This document shows, piece by piece, positions 10,160 to 19,024 of a stretch of 64,000 bases of DNA. Location of the stretch: positions 116,475 through 180,474 of the forward strand of contig NZ_JAQKQJ010000021.1 in assembly GCF_029109325.1 (NCBI RefSeq), given 5' to 3'. The translations under genes were made by a program, and so were the position numbers. This DNA is from Nodosilinea sp. PGN35 (lineage in GTDB: Bacteria; Cyanobacteriota; Cyanobacteriia; Phormidesmidales; Phormidesmidaceae). Positions within the stretch are counted from its first letter, which is position 1. Every line of letters begins with the position of its first letter. Under the pieces are notes generated by a model. The model made no database searches and was not told the DNA's origin. It saw only the letters and a list, made by a program, of their open reading frames with translations.

Positions 10160-11344
10160 CTATCGATCGACTGAACCCATAATCACGTCGATGCTGCCCA
10201 GAATAGCCATAATGTCGGCCACCTTTACCCCCTTTAGCAGGTGGGGCAAAATTTGCAGGTTGTTAAAGTCGGCGGCGCGAATCTTAAACCGCCAGGGAAA
10301 GATATTGTCGTTGCCCATAATAAATACGCCCAGTTCACCCTTCCCGCTCTCCAGGCGCACGTAGTGCTCTCCCGCCGGAATTTTGAAGGTGGGGGCAATC
10401 TTTTTGCCGATGAACTGGTAGTCAAAGCTGTTCCACTCCGACTTAGGGCCTTCGGCCATGCGCTTGGCCTCCAGGTTTTCAAAGGGGCCGCCGGGCAGGC
10501 CCTTGCAGGCCTGCTGAATAATTTTGACCGACTCGCGCATCTCGCGAATGCGCACCTGATAGCGGGCCATGCAGTCACCAGCGGTTTCGTACTGCACCTC
10601 CCAGTCAAAGTCGTCGTAGCACTCGTAGTGATCGACCTTGCGCAGATCCCACTTGACGCCGGAGCCGCGCAGCATGGGGCCAGACAGACCCCAGGCGATC
10701 GCCTCGTCGCGGGTGATGGTGCCAATGCCCTCGATGCGGCGGCGAAAGATGGGGTTGTTGGTAATCAGCTTCTCGTACTCATCGACTTTGGGCAGGAAGT
10801 AGTCGCAAAAATCTAAGCACTTGTCGATCCAGCCGTAGGGCAGATCGGCGGCGACTCCGCCAATGCGAAAGTAGTTGTTGTTGATCAGGCGCATGCCCGT
10901 GGCGGCTTCCCACAGGTCGTAGATCATCTCACGCTCGCGGAAGATGTAGAAGAAAGGCGTCTGGGCACCCACGTCGGCCAAAAAGGGGCCAAGCCACAGC
11001 AGGTGGTTGGCAATGCGGTTTAGCTCCAGCATGATGACCCGAATGTAGCTGGCCCGCTTGGGCACTTCGATGTCGGCCAGCTGCTCAGGGGCGTTGACGG
11101 TAATGGCTTCGTTAAACATGCCCGCCGCGTAGTCCCAGCGGCTAACGTAGGGCACAAACATAACGTTGGTGCGGTTTTCGGCGATTTTTTCCATGCCTCG
11201 GTGCAGGTAGCCAATCACCGGCTCACAGTCAATCACGTCTTCGCCGTCGAGGGTGACAATTAACCGCAGCACCCCGTGCATGGAGGGGTGGTGCGGCCCC
11301 ATGTTGAGCACCATGGGTTCGGTCTTGGTTTCAATGATTGACAT
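10160..11344 (-). CDS. ndhH: NAD(P)H-quinone oxidoreductase subunit H
   Basis: The 394 residues equal the usual cyanobacterial NdhH length when the ATG at 11344 is used; the longer upstream frame is not homologous. The protein starts MSIIETKTEPMVLNMGPHHP, then SMHGVLRL, GYLHRGMEKIAENRT and GVKWDLRK, and ends DIMAILGSIDVIMGSVDR, all typical of NuoD/NdhH 49-kDa subunits. It forms part of the quinone-binding peripheral arm of NDH-1 on thylakoid membranes, serving respiration, cyclic electron flow and CO2 uptake. It is divergent from rsmH, with a 99-bp shared promoter region. Confidence 0.97.
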   Translation of the reverse strand: MSIIETKTEPMVLNMGPHHPSMHGVLRLIVTLDGEDVIDCEPVIGYLHRGMEKIAENRTNVMFVPYVSRWDYAAGMFNEAITVNAPEQLADIEVPKRASYIRVIMLELNRIANHLLWLGPFLADVGAQTPFFYIFREREMIYDLWEAATGMRLINNNYFRIGGVAADLPYGWIDKCLDFCDYFLPKVDEYEKLITNNPIFRRRIEGIGTITRDEAIAWGLSGPMLRGSGVKWDLRKVDHYECYDDFDWEVQYETAGDCMARYQVRIREMRESVKIIQQACKGLPGGPFENLEAKRMAEGPKSEWNSFDYQFIGKKIAPTFKIPAGEHYVRLESGKGELGVFIMGNDNIFPWRFKIRAADFNNLQILPHLLKGVKVADIMAILGSIDVIMGSVDR

Positions 11345-11443
11345 AGGGGCTACCCAATCGTCGAAGGCTTGTTGTGCTGTATCTTTGAGTATCTTAATGG
11401 GTATCGCCTGTCTTGGCGAACAAAGCAGGGATTGAGATTGCTG

Positions 11444-12340
11444 ATGGCAGAGCCAGAGTTTCATCATGTGCCAGTGCTGCCTGAAGCGGTGATCGAGGGG
11501 CTCAATATTCAGCCCGGTGGGCGGTACTTAGACGCCACGGCCGGGGGCGGGGGGCACAGTCGGCTAATTCTAGAAGCGGAACCGACGGTGAGCCTGGTGG
11601 CGGTGGATCAGGATGCCGCTGCGATCGCCGCTACCCAGGCCAACCTGGCCGAATTTGGCGATGGTGAAGCACCGGCAGAACGCCAACGGGTCGCCTACTG
11701 GCACGGCAATTTTGCTGAGTTCAAGCCCACGGGTAACCCCTTCAGCGGCATTCTGGCGGATTTGGGGGTGAGTTCGGTGCAGCTTGACCTGGGCGATCGC
11801 GGCTTTAGCTTTCGCCAGAGCGCCCCCCTCGACATGCGCATGGACCCGCGCCAAGACCTCACCGCCGCCGACATCGTCAACTACTGGGATGAAACCGACC
11901 TGGCCAACGTGATCTACACCTACGGCGAAGAACGGCTCTCGCGCCGCATTGCCCGCAAAATTGTTGACCAGCGCCCCTGGCAGACCACCACCGATCTAGC
12001 CGAAGCCATTGCCTACTGCGTACCCCGCAGCTATCGCTACGGCCGCATTCACCCCGCCACCCGCACCTTTCAAGCGCTGAGAATAGCGGTCAACCGCGAG
12101 CTAGAGGCACTAGAAACCCTGCTGAAAGCTGCGCCGAGGTGGCTGGCCCCCGGAGGCAGACTGGTGATCATCAGCTTTCACAGCCTGGAAGATCGCCTGG
12201 TCAAGCACACCTTAAAAAACTCTCCAGAGCTGAAAGTTATTACCAAAAAGCCCATGGTGGCCACTGAGGACGAAATCAGCCAAAATCCTCGCGCCCGCTC
12301 GGCTAAGCTGCGGGTAGCCGAGCGCAGGGAGGCGCTGTAG
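11444..12340 (+). CDS. rsmH: 16S rRNA (cytosine-1402 N4) methyltransferase
   Basis: The 298-residue protein has the family signatures HVPVLPEAV, the SAM-binding DATAGGGGHS, GILADLGVSSVQLD, RGFSFR-APLDMRMD, RTFQALRIAVN and SFHSLEDRLVK. It methylates N4 of C1402 in the ribosomal P site with SAM. The start is the ATG at 11444; the upstream in-frame extension lies in the ndhH promoter region and is not conserved-looking. There are no mra or dcw cluster partners next to it, as is usual in cyanobacteria. Confidence 0.96.
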   Translation: MAEPEFHHVPVLPEAVIEGLNIQPGGRYLDATAGGGGHSRLILEAEPTVSLVAVDQDAAAIAATQANLAEFGDGEAPAERQRVAYWHGNFAEFKPTGNPFSGILADLGVSSVQLDLGDRGFSFRQSAPLDMRMDPRQDLTAADIVNYWDETDLANVIYTYGEERLSRRIARKIVDQRPWQTTTDLAEAIAYCVPRSYRYGRIHPATRTFQALRIAVNRELEALETLLKAAPRWLAPGGRLVIISFHSLEDRLVKHTLKNSPELKVITKKPMVATEDEISQNPRARSAKLRVAERREAL

Positions 12341-12539
12341 CGCACCATTCAAATCTGCAATTGTCATGTTTATTGATGAAGGAATTGTTGCAAAGGTATT
12401 TGTGACAACAATTCTGGGATTGAAGGTAAAGATTAAAATTAATTTGCAAAAAATAGACTTCCCTCACATTCCTTTCATATAAAATTGATGAGTCGGGGAG
12501 CACTTCCTGGCCATTAAAAATTCTTCACTAGAAAACACC

Positions 12540-12725
12540 ATGAATTCCCTAAATGACGGTAGCTACCGCTTCTCTGTGCTGCCTGGCACCCGAGATCATC
12601 GCGGCTTCTTTATTCAAGAAACCACCTACGAACTAGTCGATGTCAGCGATGCTGGCTGGGCACGTATCTGTTTAGACAGTGCAGCCTGCTATTACGTAGA
12701 CCCGGCCAATATTCGGGCCTCTTGA
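12540..12725 (+). CDS. Small protein of unknown function (61 aa)
   Basis: A short ORF with balanced composition (YRFSVLPGTRDHRGFF, WARICLDSAACYYVDP) lies in a gap between rsmH and the next small ORF. No family is recognised. No clear Shine-Dalgarno sequence precedes the ATG. The lack of codon bias towards its shadow frames and the hairpin after its stop mildly support it being real. Confidence 0.45.
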   Translation: MNSLNDGSYRFSVLPGTRDHRGFFIQETTYELVDVSDAGWARICLDSAACYYVDPANIRAS

Positions 12726-12730
12726 TAGTT

Positions 12731-12785
12731 TAGAGGCTATTCTCTAGCCATTCGTCTGGCCTAACTAGGGGGTTAGCAGCCTCTA
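12731..12785. repeat. Nested hairpin after the 61-aa ORF
   Basis: TAGAGGCT at 12731-12738 pairs with AGCCTCTA at 12778-12785, and inside it a CTAAC/GTTAG stem forms around 12761-12776. It lies just after the stop at 12725, so it may act as a terminator, although no T-tract follows. Confidence 0.4.
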
Positions 12786-12867
12786 TCTGACTTCGGCTTA
12801 GGTTTGATGTTGCCTTGGAAGAGTCGTCACTGCGCTCAATGGTTTTTAGTAAGAGGTCGCGAAATCG

Positions 12868-13077
12868 GTGAACACTGCAACTCAAATGTTCTCTGTGTAT
12901 ATCTCTGATGCAGCTGTTGAGCTGCGCGATGGTGGTGGGCCTTACAGTGGCGAGGGTCGCCTCGTTTGCAGTCAGCGCAACTACAACAGCCTATTCAGAT
13001 TTGCCAAAAATTTGGCCCTAAACCGCGCCATTCCCCTGCGCGACTACACTCGCTCAAAAGCGCAATATCAGTACTAG
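12868..13077 (+). CDS. Small protein of unknown function (69 aa)
   Basis: A GTG start at 12868 is preceded by AAGAGG about ten bases upstream, a usable ribosome binding site; an ATG six codons later is the alternative. The protein (MFSVYISDAAVELRDGG, then RNYNSLFRFAKNLALNR) is soluble, with no family I can name. The GGGPYSGEGRLVCSQRNY segment suggests a compact fold. The gap from 13078 to 13316 shows no further gene. Confidence 0.5.
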   Translation: MNTATQMFSVYISDAAVELRDGGGPYSGEGRLVCSQRNYNSLFRFAKNLALNRAIPLRDYTRSKAQYQY

Positions 13078-13316
13078 TACTTCCTGGTTACCGTACGACC
13101 ATCTTGGGTGGGGATGTCAGGTGCTAGGTAACCGCTGCAATAGCAGAAGTGGAATTCCCCTACACTTTCCTTAGCAAGGGGAGATTTTCTCTCCCTCTTC
13201 AAGAAAAGCAGGGGCGATCGCTAGAGGATTCAAGCGGCAGCAAAGTACTGTTCAAACATCCTCTGATGCTGCCGGGTCTAGGGTAAGTAGGTGCTTTAAA
13301 TTATTTATGAGGTGCG

Positions 13317-14618
13317 TCACTGCTCCCCATAACGCACCAATTCTTGCCCCCGCTGGGCCAGCTGAGGCAGACGCCCCAGGCGACCGGTCATCAGCCGCAG
13401 GGCCAGGCGCTTCAGTGGGGGAACAGAGCTCAGCAGCCACAGCCCGACCCGCCGCCCGATCACTACAGGTAAAATCTGGTTTGAGAAGGTGCGGGTCAGC
13501 ACATCGGTAAAGCTAAGAATGACCCAGTTCTCTCGCCGCCGCCAGCGCTCGTAGCGGCGCAAAACGCTCAGTTCACCGAGGTTTTGGCCGTGGCGGTAGG
13601 CCTCTATGAGCACCTCGGCCAGCGCGGCGGCATCGCGAATGCCCATATTGAGCCCCTGCCCACCGACGGGGTGGCAGCTGTGGGCAGCGTCGCCCACCAG
13701 GGCCAGACGGGGCTGCACGTAGCGATCGCACTGCATCAGCTGCACCGGGAACATGGCCGGGGCCGTCAGCCGCTTCAGCCGACCCATCTGGCCGCCGTAG
13801 CGGCGCTCTAGCTCGGCCATAAACTCGGCCTCAGGCAGGTTTAGAATCGCCTCGGCCTCGGCGTGGGGGGCGGTCCACACGATCTGGCAGCGCTGGTCGG
13901 GCAGGGGCAGAATGGCAAAGGGGCCGCTGGGCCAAAAGCGCTCGTAGGCGGTGTTTTGGTGCCCGTGCTCGGGTTCTAGCACCGTGGTGACGCAGGATTG
14001 CCGGTAGCGCCAGCCCACGCTGCCGATGCTGGCCCGCTGCCGCAGGAGGGAGTTCTTGCCGTCGGCGGCGACAAACAGGGGCGATCGCACCACGAGCCCG
14101 CCCTCGGGCAAACTCACCTCGGCCACAGCCCCATCGCCCCGGTGGTGGATATCGTCGAGGGTGGCCGAGCAGAGATAGTGAATGTTCGAAGCAGCGGCGA
14201 TCGCCCCTTGCAGTGCCGCCATCAGCACCCCGTGCTCGGCCCCGTAGTACACCGCCTCGGTGCCCAGGTCGGTGGGCAAAAACTGCACCACCCGGCCGTA
14301 GTCGCCGTCGGAGAGCTGCACCTGGTCAAAGTGGCAGATGTGCGGCCCAACCTGGGACCACAGCCCCAGGCCCTTAAAAATATCGGCAGAGGTCAGCGAA
14401 AAAGCGTAGGCTCGCTGTCGGGCGGCGGCCCCCGCCGCCGTTTGGGCCTCAATCACGGCGATTTCCATGCCGCTGGGGGCCAGTGCCGCCGCCAGAGTCA
14501 GCCCCACAATGCCGCCGCCGACAATGGCTACATCTACCGACAGCTCCGACTGCTGGGGATTTAAGCTGGGTCGGTCAGACGGAGCAGGAGACTGAATGTG
14601 TGGAGAAGTGGCAGGCAT
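13317..14618 (-). CDS. FAD-dependent hydroxylase, UbiH/Coq6 family
   Basis: The 433-residue flavoprotein monooxygenase has an N-terminal dinucleotide-binding motif VDVAIVGGGIVGLTLAAAL, a central VAADGKNS (DG motif) and a C-terminal GDAAHSCHPVGGQGLNMG FAD/ribityl motif. The family hydroxylates aromatic rings of quinone precursors with NAD(P)H and O2. In cyanobacteria a UbiH homologue is implicated in plastoquinone or related quinone biosynthesis; assigning this copy to that step is inference. The C-terminus (MTGRLGRLPQLAQRG) may associate with the membrane. It stands alone, with Uma2 upstream on the same strand. Confidence 0.85.
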   Translation of the reverse strand: MPATSPHIQSPAPSDRPSLNPQQSELSVDVAIVGGGIVGLTLAAALAPSGMEIAVIEAQTAAGAAARQRAYAFSLTSADIFKGLGLWSQVGPHICHFDQVQLSDGDYGRVVQFLPTDLGTEAVYYGAEHGVLMAALQGAIAAASNIHYLCSATLDDIHHRGDGAVAEVSLPEGGLVVRSPLFVAADGKNSLLRQRASIGSVGWRYRQSCVTTVLEPEHGHQNTAYERFWPSGPFAILPLPDQRCQIVWTAPHAEAEAILNLPEAEFMAELERRYGGQMGRLKRLTAPAMFPVQLMQCDRYVQPRLALVGDAAHSCHPVGGQGLNMGIRDAAALAEVLIEAYRHGQNLGELSVLRRYERWRRRENWVILSFTDVLTRTFSNQILPVVIGRRVGLWLLSSVPPLKRLALRLMTGRLGRLPQLAQRGQELVRYGEQ

Positions 14619-14732
14619 GGGAGCAGGTATTCGCCGTTGCTGTAGCTTTATTCTGGCCTGAGGTTCTGCAAGAAATCAAGGTAAGTCAACACCTTTAACG
14701 GTTCTTGCCTCGGCTTGCAGCACCGGTTGTGG

Positions 14733-15485
14733 CTACTCCTCTGGCTCTAGGCCCGCCGCCCGCAGCTGAGCCGCTAGACGCTCGGCCCGCTGGCGCTCCT
14801 GCTCGGCCCGCTGTCGCTCTTGCTCGGCCCGCTGTCGCTCTTGCTCTACCTGCTCTTTGCCCCAGGGCAGGAGATCTCCCTGCTCTGTCCACCAGCGCAA
14901 CCAGTTTCCAGTACGGGTTTCGCGGCTGCCCTGCCAGACGCCCAGGGCTAAGCCCACCTCGTCAATCCAGAACCGCTGTTGGGAATTGGGAGAACGGAGC
15001 TTGTACTGACCGGCATCGTTGAGTCTATAGACTTCGAGTGAACCGCTTTCGGGCTCGAAAATGATGTAGTTGGGCACCCGCAGCACCTGCTCGTAAAAGA
15101 ACCACTTGCCCGGTGGGTGGGTAGGTTTGCTGGAATATTCACCCCCCTCTGTATCCGAGAGAAATTCCATCGCGATCGCAGGGAAGTCACCCTGGAGCTG
15201 CGGGGTGTAGCTGCGGGTCACCTCAGCTCGCGGGACGCGAATCTCCGGCACGTAGCCCCAGTCAGGCGCTTTGACCACAGTTCTGCCGTTCACCGTCGCG
15301 CACAGGCCGTAGTTGGTCATCACCAGCGCCTGGGCCGGTAACAGCCCGGCTAGCTCAAGGCTGTCGGTCAGAGCAGCGGCGATGGCGGGCTGGTTGATGT
15401 GATCCACAGGTTCGTCGTCGAGGATAAAGTCGTCGGGTAATTTTTCCCACGTGACGACCCAGGAGGATTGAGGTGCTGCGACCAT
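14733..15485 (-). CDS. Uma2-family (DUF820) endonuclease-like protein with heptad tail
   Basis: This 250-residue protein shows a typical cyanobacterial Uma2 layout: a V-KAPDWGYVPEI stretch (PD of the PD-(D/E)xK core), then PAIAMEFLSDTEGG, FFYEQ and PNYIIFEP. The tail is a coiled coil in which EQERQRA repeats at least three times, coded by near-identical 21-bp repeats at 14790-14850. The start is the ATG at 15485, preceded by GAGG six bases upstream; a TTG five codons earlier is the alternative. These genes are highly multiplied in cyanobacteria and their biological role is unknown. Confidence 0.85.
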   Translation of the reverse strand: MVAAPQSSWVVTWEKLPDDFILDDEPVDHINQPAIAAALTDSLELAGLLPAQALVMTNYGLCATVNGRTVVKAPDWGYVPEIRVPRAEVTRSYTPQLQGDFPAIAMEFLSDTEGGEYSSKPTHPPGKWFFYEQVLRVPNYIIFEPESGSLEVYRLNDAGQYKLRSPNSQQRFWIDEVGLALGVWQGSRETRTGNWLRWWTEQGDLLPWGKEQVEQERQRAEQERQRAEQERQRAERLAAQLRAAGLEPEE

Positions 15486-15558
15486 AGCCAACCTCGGCAA
15501 TAGCGGTGTGCGGCTTCGATCTCTAGTCTAGCCCTAGCCTGATTTATACAAAATCCAA

Positions 15559-16692
15559 TTAGGCAGCCATGGGCAGCGATCGCCCAGCCAGCACCTGACG
15601 ATAAAACTGCTGGAGCTGCCGGGTGGCCGCTGCCCAGCCCCAGCGCTCGGCTTCGGCAACGGCGTTGTGGCGCATGAGCTCTCGCTCGGCTTTGGCTTCG
15701 ATCAGGCGGCGGGTGGCGGCGATCGCCCCCTGCTCATCGGTGGGGTCAAACAAAAAGCCGTTGACGCCGTCGGTGACAATGTCCGGAATGCCGCCCGAGT
15801 TAGCGGCCACCACCGGGCAGCCCGCCGCCATTGCCTCCAGCAGCACCAGGCCCAGGGTCTCGGTGCGGGAGGGAAACACGAAGGCGTCGGCGGAGGCGTA
15901 GGCCGCCGCCAGATCTTCGCCACCCAGGTAGCCGACAAAGTTGGTGGGGGTGCCCTCAAAGTGGGCCTCTAGCTCGGCGCGGTAGGGGCCGTCGCCCACC
16001 AGGGCCAGCCGCGCGTTGGGGATTGCCTGAAGCACGGGCTTGATGCGATCGATTTCTTTTTCGGCGGAGAGGCGACCAATATAGAGGAGTAACGGCGCTT
16101 CGGGGTGGCCCTCTGAGAGGCGATCGCGCATCTCGGCGCTGGCCAGTTCGGGTCGAAACAGCTCGGTATCGACGCCGCGCTGCCACACCTCAATATTTTC
16201 GACGCCGTGCTCCGACAGCTCGGCCTGCATGGCGGTGGAGGTGACCAGGTTGATCTGGGCCTGGTTGTGCATGGCCTTGATCAGCTCCCACATCAGCCCT
16301 TCGAGCATGCCCAGGCCGTAGTGCTCCAGGTATTTGGGCAGGTGGGTGTGGTACGACGCCACCAGGGGCAGATCCAGGGTTTTGCTGTAGTAAATGCCCG
16401 CCAGCCCAAGGACTGCCGGATTCACAACATGGACTAAATCGGGCTGAAAGCTTTCTAGCGCTTCGCCAATGGACGGGCGCGGCAAAGCCAGCTTTAGCTC
16501 GGGGTAGAGCGGCAGCGGAAAGCCAGATACCCCGTGAATTTTTGCCCCTCGATACTCGGTTAAGCCCCCGTCGGGGGAAAACACTAAAACCTGGTTGCCC
16601 TGGCGCTGTAAGTGATCGACGGTGTGCTTGAGCCGGGTGACAATGCCGTCTACTTTCGGCAAAAAAGTCTCGGTGAAGAGAGCAATCCGCAT
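15559..16692 (-). CDS. sqdX: Sulfoquinovosyltransferase
   Basis: This GT4-family glycosyltransferase of 377 residues begins MRIALFTETFLPKVDGIVTR and carries SYHTHLPKYLEHYG, the nucleotide-sugar loop LLYIGRLSAEKEID, and the GT-B active-site segment FPSRTETLGLVLLEAMAAGCPVV. SqdX transfers sulfoquinovose from UDP-sulfoquinovose to diacylglycerol to make the thylakoid sulfolipid SQDG. The sqdB gene lies directly upstream on the same strand, 176 bp away, which strongly supports the assignment over other GT4 enzymes. Confidence 0.93.
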   Translation of the reverse strand: MRIALFTETFLPKVDGIVTRLKHTVDHLQRQGNQVLVFSPDGGLTEYRGAKIHGVSGFPLPLYPELKLALPRPSIGEALESFQPDLVHVVNPAVLGLAGIYYSKTLDLPLVASYHTHLPKYLEHYGLGMLEGLMWELIKAMHNQAQINLVTSTAMQAELSEHGVENIEVWQRGVDTELFRPELASAEMRDRLSEGHPEAPLLLYIGRLSAEKEIDRIKPVLQAIPNARLALVGDGPYRAELEAHFEGTPTNFVGYLGGEDLAAAYASADAFVFPSRTETLGLVLLEAMAAGCPVVAANSGGIPDIVTDGVNGFLFDPTDEQGAIAATRRLIEAKAERELMRHNAVAEAERWGWAAATRQLQQFYRQVLAGRSLPMAA

Positions 16693-16732
16693 AGGGGCTT
16701 CGGGGGAATCGGGGGATGAGGGAGAAAGGGGA

Positions 16733-16861
16733 AGTGATGGAGTGGGGGAGTGATGGAGTGGGGGAGTGAGAGAGGGCTAAATCAAGTTAGGTGCTTTGCC
16801 TGAAACCTAAACTTAAAACTCGCGACCCTAATACACCGTGACCCCATCACTCCATCACCCC
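16733..16861. repeat. Direct and inverted short repeats between sqdB and sqdX
   Basis: The unit agtgatggagtggggg occurs twice in tandem at 16733-16764. A complementary stretch, ccccatcactccatcacccc, lies at 16842-16861, so the intergenic RNA could fold into a long stem with a loop of about 75 bases. It may modulate sqdX expression within the sqdB-sqdX transcript, or simply be a low-complexity cyanobacterial repeat. Confidence 0.6.
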
Positions 16862-16868
16862 GTTACTC

Positions 16869-18023
16869 TTAGTCGCGCCGCCACTTCACCTTGGGCAGAA
16901 TCTGGTTCTTATCGACGCGGTCTTTGTACTTGACGGCGAAGTTGAGCAGACTGTCGAGCAGCGAGTCAGACAGCATGTGGGGCTGTAGGCCCAGCTCTAG
17001 CAGGTTGGTGTTTTTGGCGTTGAAGTAGTGCTCTTCGGCCTCCACCCGGGGGTTGTCCAGGTGGTTGATTTCCACGTCGAGCCCCAGGGTGTTGCCCGCT
17101 TTCTTCACCATCATGGCCAGGTCGCCGACGCTAAACATTTCGGTGAACTGGTTGAACACGCGGAAGACGCCGGGGTCGCCGGGGTTGGCGATCGCAATCT
17201 CGACGCAGCGCACGGTGTCGCGAATGTCGAGGAAGGCGCGGGTCTGGTTGCCCTTGCCGTAGACGGTCAGGGGGTGACCGACAGCGGCCTGAATGCAGAA
17301 GCGGTTGAGGGCGGTGCCGAAGATGCCGTCGTAGTCGAGGCGGTTGATCAGCAGCTCATCCATGCCGGTCTCTTCGGTGAGCACGCCGTAGACCACGCCC
17401 TGGTTGAGATCGGTGGCGCGCAGACCCCACACCTTACAGGCGAAGTGGATGTTGTGGGAGTCGTGCACCTTGCTGAGGTGGTAGAAGGAGCCAGGCTGCT
17501 TGGGGTAGGGCAGGGTGTCTTTGCGCCCATTGTGCTCAATGGTAATGTAGCCCTCTTCGATGTCGATGTTGGGGGTGCCGTACTCGCCCATGGTGCCCAG
17601 CTTGACCAGGTGGCACTCAGGGAAGTGGTCGCGCAGCACGTAGAGCAAATTCAGGTTGCCCAGCACGTTGTTGGCCTGGGTCAGCACGGCGTGCTCGCGG
17701 TCGATCATGGAGAAGGGGGCGGAGCGCTGTTCGCCAAAGTGCACCACGGCACCCGGCTCAAACTCCAGCATCGTCTCTTCTAAAAAGGTGTAGTTGTTGA
17801 TGTCGCCGATGTAGAGGTCGATGTGCTTGCCGGTGAGATCCTTCCAGCGCTGGAGGCGGTTTTGAATGGGGGCAATGGGGGTCAGCGTCTCGATCTGAAG
17901 CTGAGCATCCCAGTGACGGCGCACCAGGCTATCGAGAATCCCGACTTCGTAGCCACGATTGGAGAGGTATAGGGCAGTGGCCCACCCACAATAGCCGTCG
18001 CCGCCAATAACAAGGACTTTCAT
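16869..18023 (-). CDS. sqdB: UDP-sulfoquinovose synthase
   Basis: This 384-residue protein is a short-chain dehydrogenase/epimerase-type enzyme. It starts MKVLVIGGDGYCGWATALYL (NAD-binding GGDGYCG) and has LGTMGEYGTPN, then YHLSKVHDSHN with the Tyr/Lys catalytic pair, and FLDIRDTVRC. SqdB converts UDP-glucose and sulfite into UDP-sulfoquinovose using bound NAD. Length and N-terminal sequence match the family throughout. It is first gene of the sqdB-sqdX unit. Confidence 0.97.
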   Translation of the reverse strand: MKVLVIGGDGYCGWATALYLSNRGYEVGILDSLVRRHWDAQLQIETLTPIAPIQNRLQRWKDLTGKHIDLYIGDINNYTFLEETMLEFEPGAVVHFGEQRSAPFSMIDREHAVLTQANNVLGNLNLLYVLRDHFPECHLVKLGTMGEYGTPNIDIEEGYITIEHNGRKDTLPYPKQPGSFYHLSKVHDSHNIHFACKVWGLRATDLNQGVVYGVLTEETGMDELLINRLDYDGIFGTALNRFCIQAAVGHPLTVYGKGNQTRAFLDIRDTVRCVEIAIANPGDPGVFRVFNQFTEMFSVGDLAMMVKKAGNTLGLDVEINHLDNPRVEAEEHYFNAKNTNLLELGLQPHMLSDSLLDSLLNFAVKYKDRVDKNQILPKVKWRRD

Positions 18024-18398
18024 ATCAATGCTTCATTCGTTTTGCCGATACCAAGACAATCTACCAGGTTTGGAGACCCTGTAAACCACTGAATGGAAGA
18101 TTCAGGATGTGGGGTAGTTTTCCTTTGGCTAACAGATGGGAGGTCGGGCCTAACCATGGTTCTGGAGAAATGACATCTCGCTCTGCAAGCCTACTTTGTT
18201 GGGCCTTAGCGCAGGGAGCGGGTGGCCAATCCCCAGCTTTCCGGGACAAGCGATCTGAGTCCGCTGCAAAATTCCCCTTTCCAGAGGAGAGCGTCAGCTC
18301 TAGTCGGCGACGCTTCAATCGCTAAAGGCGTCCGCTGGCCCTGCCGCAGCCCCAGTTCAAAAACCTTGAGCTAAACTAACAGTTAGGCAAGCTAACTA
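18024..18398. other. Divergent intergenic region sqdB / marR
   Basis: No convincing gene is seen in this 375-bp gap, and short ORFs on both strands are low quality. It must contain the sqdB promoter (reading minus) and the promoter of the marR-exporter operon (reading plus), whose candidate operator lies at its right end. Confidence 0.5.
18381..18397. promoter_or_regulatory. Candidate MarR operator
   Basis: AGTTAG-GCAAG-CTAACT is a perfect inverted repeat with 6-bp arms and a 5-bp spacer, and a further CTAA half-site lies just upstream. It sits immediately before the marR start. MarR proteins commonly autoregulate through such palindromes, so autoregulation of this operon is inferred. Confidence 0.55.
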
Positions 18399-18407
18399 TT
18401 GTCAAAG

Positions 18408-18878
18408 GTGCATCTCTTTGTGCTAACCCAAGCCCCTAACTCCACCCAGTGCGCCGCCGACATCATGACCGTGGTGCCTGGGGTGACGCGGTTTTTGCGG
18501 GCGGGCATTCGTCGCCACGGCAAGCCCCAGCTGTCGCTGTCGCAGCTGCGGGTGCTGTATTTTTTGCGGCGGCGATCGCAGTCCTCCCTCTCAGAGGTGG
18601 CTGACTACTTAGATGTCACCCGGCCCACCATGTCAGCCATGGTCGAGCGCCTGGTGCAGCGGGGCCTGGTGAACAGAGTCAGCAACCCCACCGAACGACG
18701 GCGGATCGTTCTCACCCTGACGGCCGCCGGAGAGGCAGAGATGGCGCGGGTCTACGACGCGACACTGCAGACGGTCGCCGATCGCCTGGCGGGGCTCTCC
18801 GAGACACAGCTTCAGCAGGTGCAGGCAGGGCTGGCGATCTTGAGCGACCTGTTTGATGAATCTGAGGATAGGGGATAG
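18408..18878 (+). CDS. MarR-family transcriptional regulator
   Basis: The protein has a winged helix-turn-helix: SLSQLRVLYFLRRR, then SLSEVADYLDVTRPTMSAMVERLVQRGLVNR with the recognition helix, and the wing NPTERRRIVLTLTAAG. C-terminal helices mediate dimerisation. The start is uncertain: GTG at 18408, TTG at 18399 or ATG at 18465 are in frame and none has a clear Shine-Dalgarno sequence. It precedes an ABC exporter pair in the same direction, the usual arrangement for a ligand-responsive repressor of a drug or lipid exporter. Confidence 0.85.
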   Translation: MHLFVLTQAPNSTQCAADIMTVVPGVTRFLRAGIRRHGKPQLSLSQLRVLYFLRRRSQSSLSEVADYLDVTRPTMSAMVERLVQRGLVNRVSNPTERRRIVLTLTAAGEAEMARVYDATLQTVADRLAGLSETQLQQVQAGLAILSDLFDESEDRG

Positions 18879-19009
18879 GGGATAGGTGCAAGGTGTCAGG
18901 TATCAGGTGTCAGGTGTCAGGTGTCAGGTGCAAGGCCCGAAACCCAAAACCCAAAACCCAAAACCCAAAACCCAAAACCCAAACCGCAAACCGCAAACCG
19001 CAAACCGTA
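18866..19009. repeat. Short tandem heptamer repeats (STRR-like)
   Basis: This tract runs almost wholly in 7-bp steps with successively changing units: ggatagg (about 3), aggtgtc (about 6), aaaccca (about 6) and aaccgca (about 3). The same kind of heptamer tract is known in filamentous cyanobacteria as STRR sequences. It overlaps the marR 3' end and fills the gap before the ATPase gene. Confidence 0.8.
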
Positions 19010-19024
19010 GCCCCCCCACCCCCC

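Noticed and set aside
12758..12778. attC-like CTAAC/GTTAG pair
   Set aside because: The two cores are separated by a few bases only; there is no room for the inner arms, so it is a plain hairpin.
18061..18318. 85-codon minus-strand ORF upstream of sqdB
   Set aside because: Composition is non-coding-like, with no ribosome site, and a competing ORF occupies the opposite strand over the same bases.
18896..19010. CRISPR-like array
   Set aside because: The period is only 7 bp, with no spacers and no cas genes in the window.
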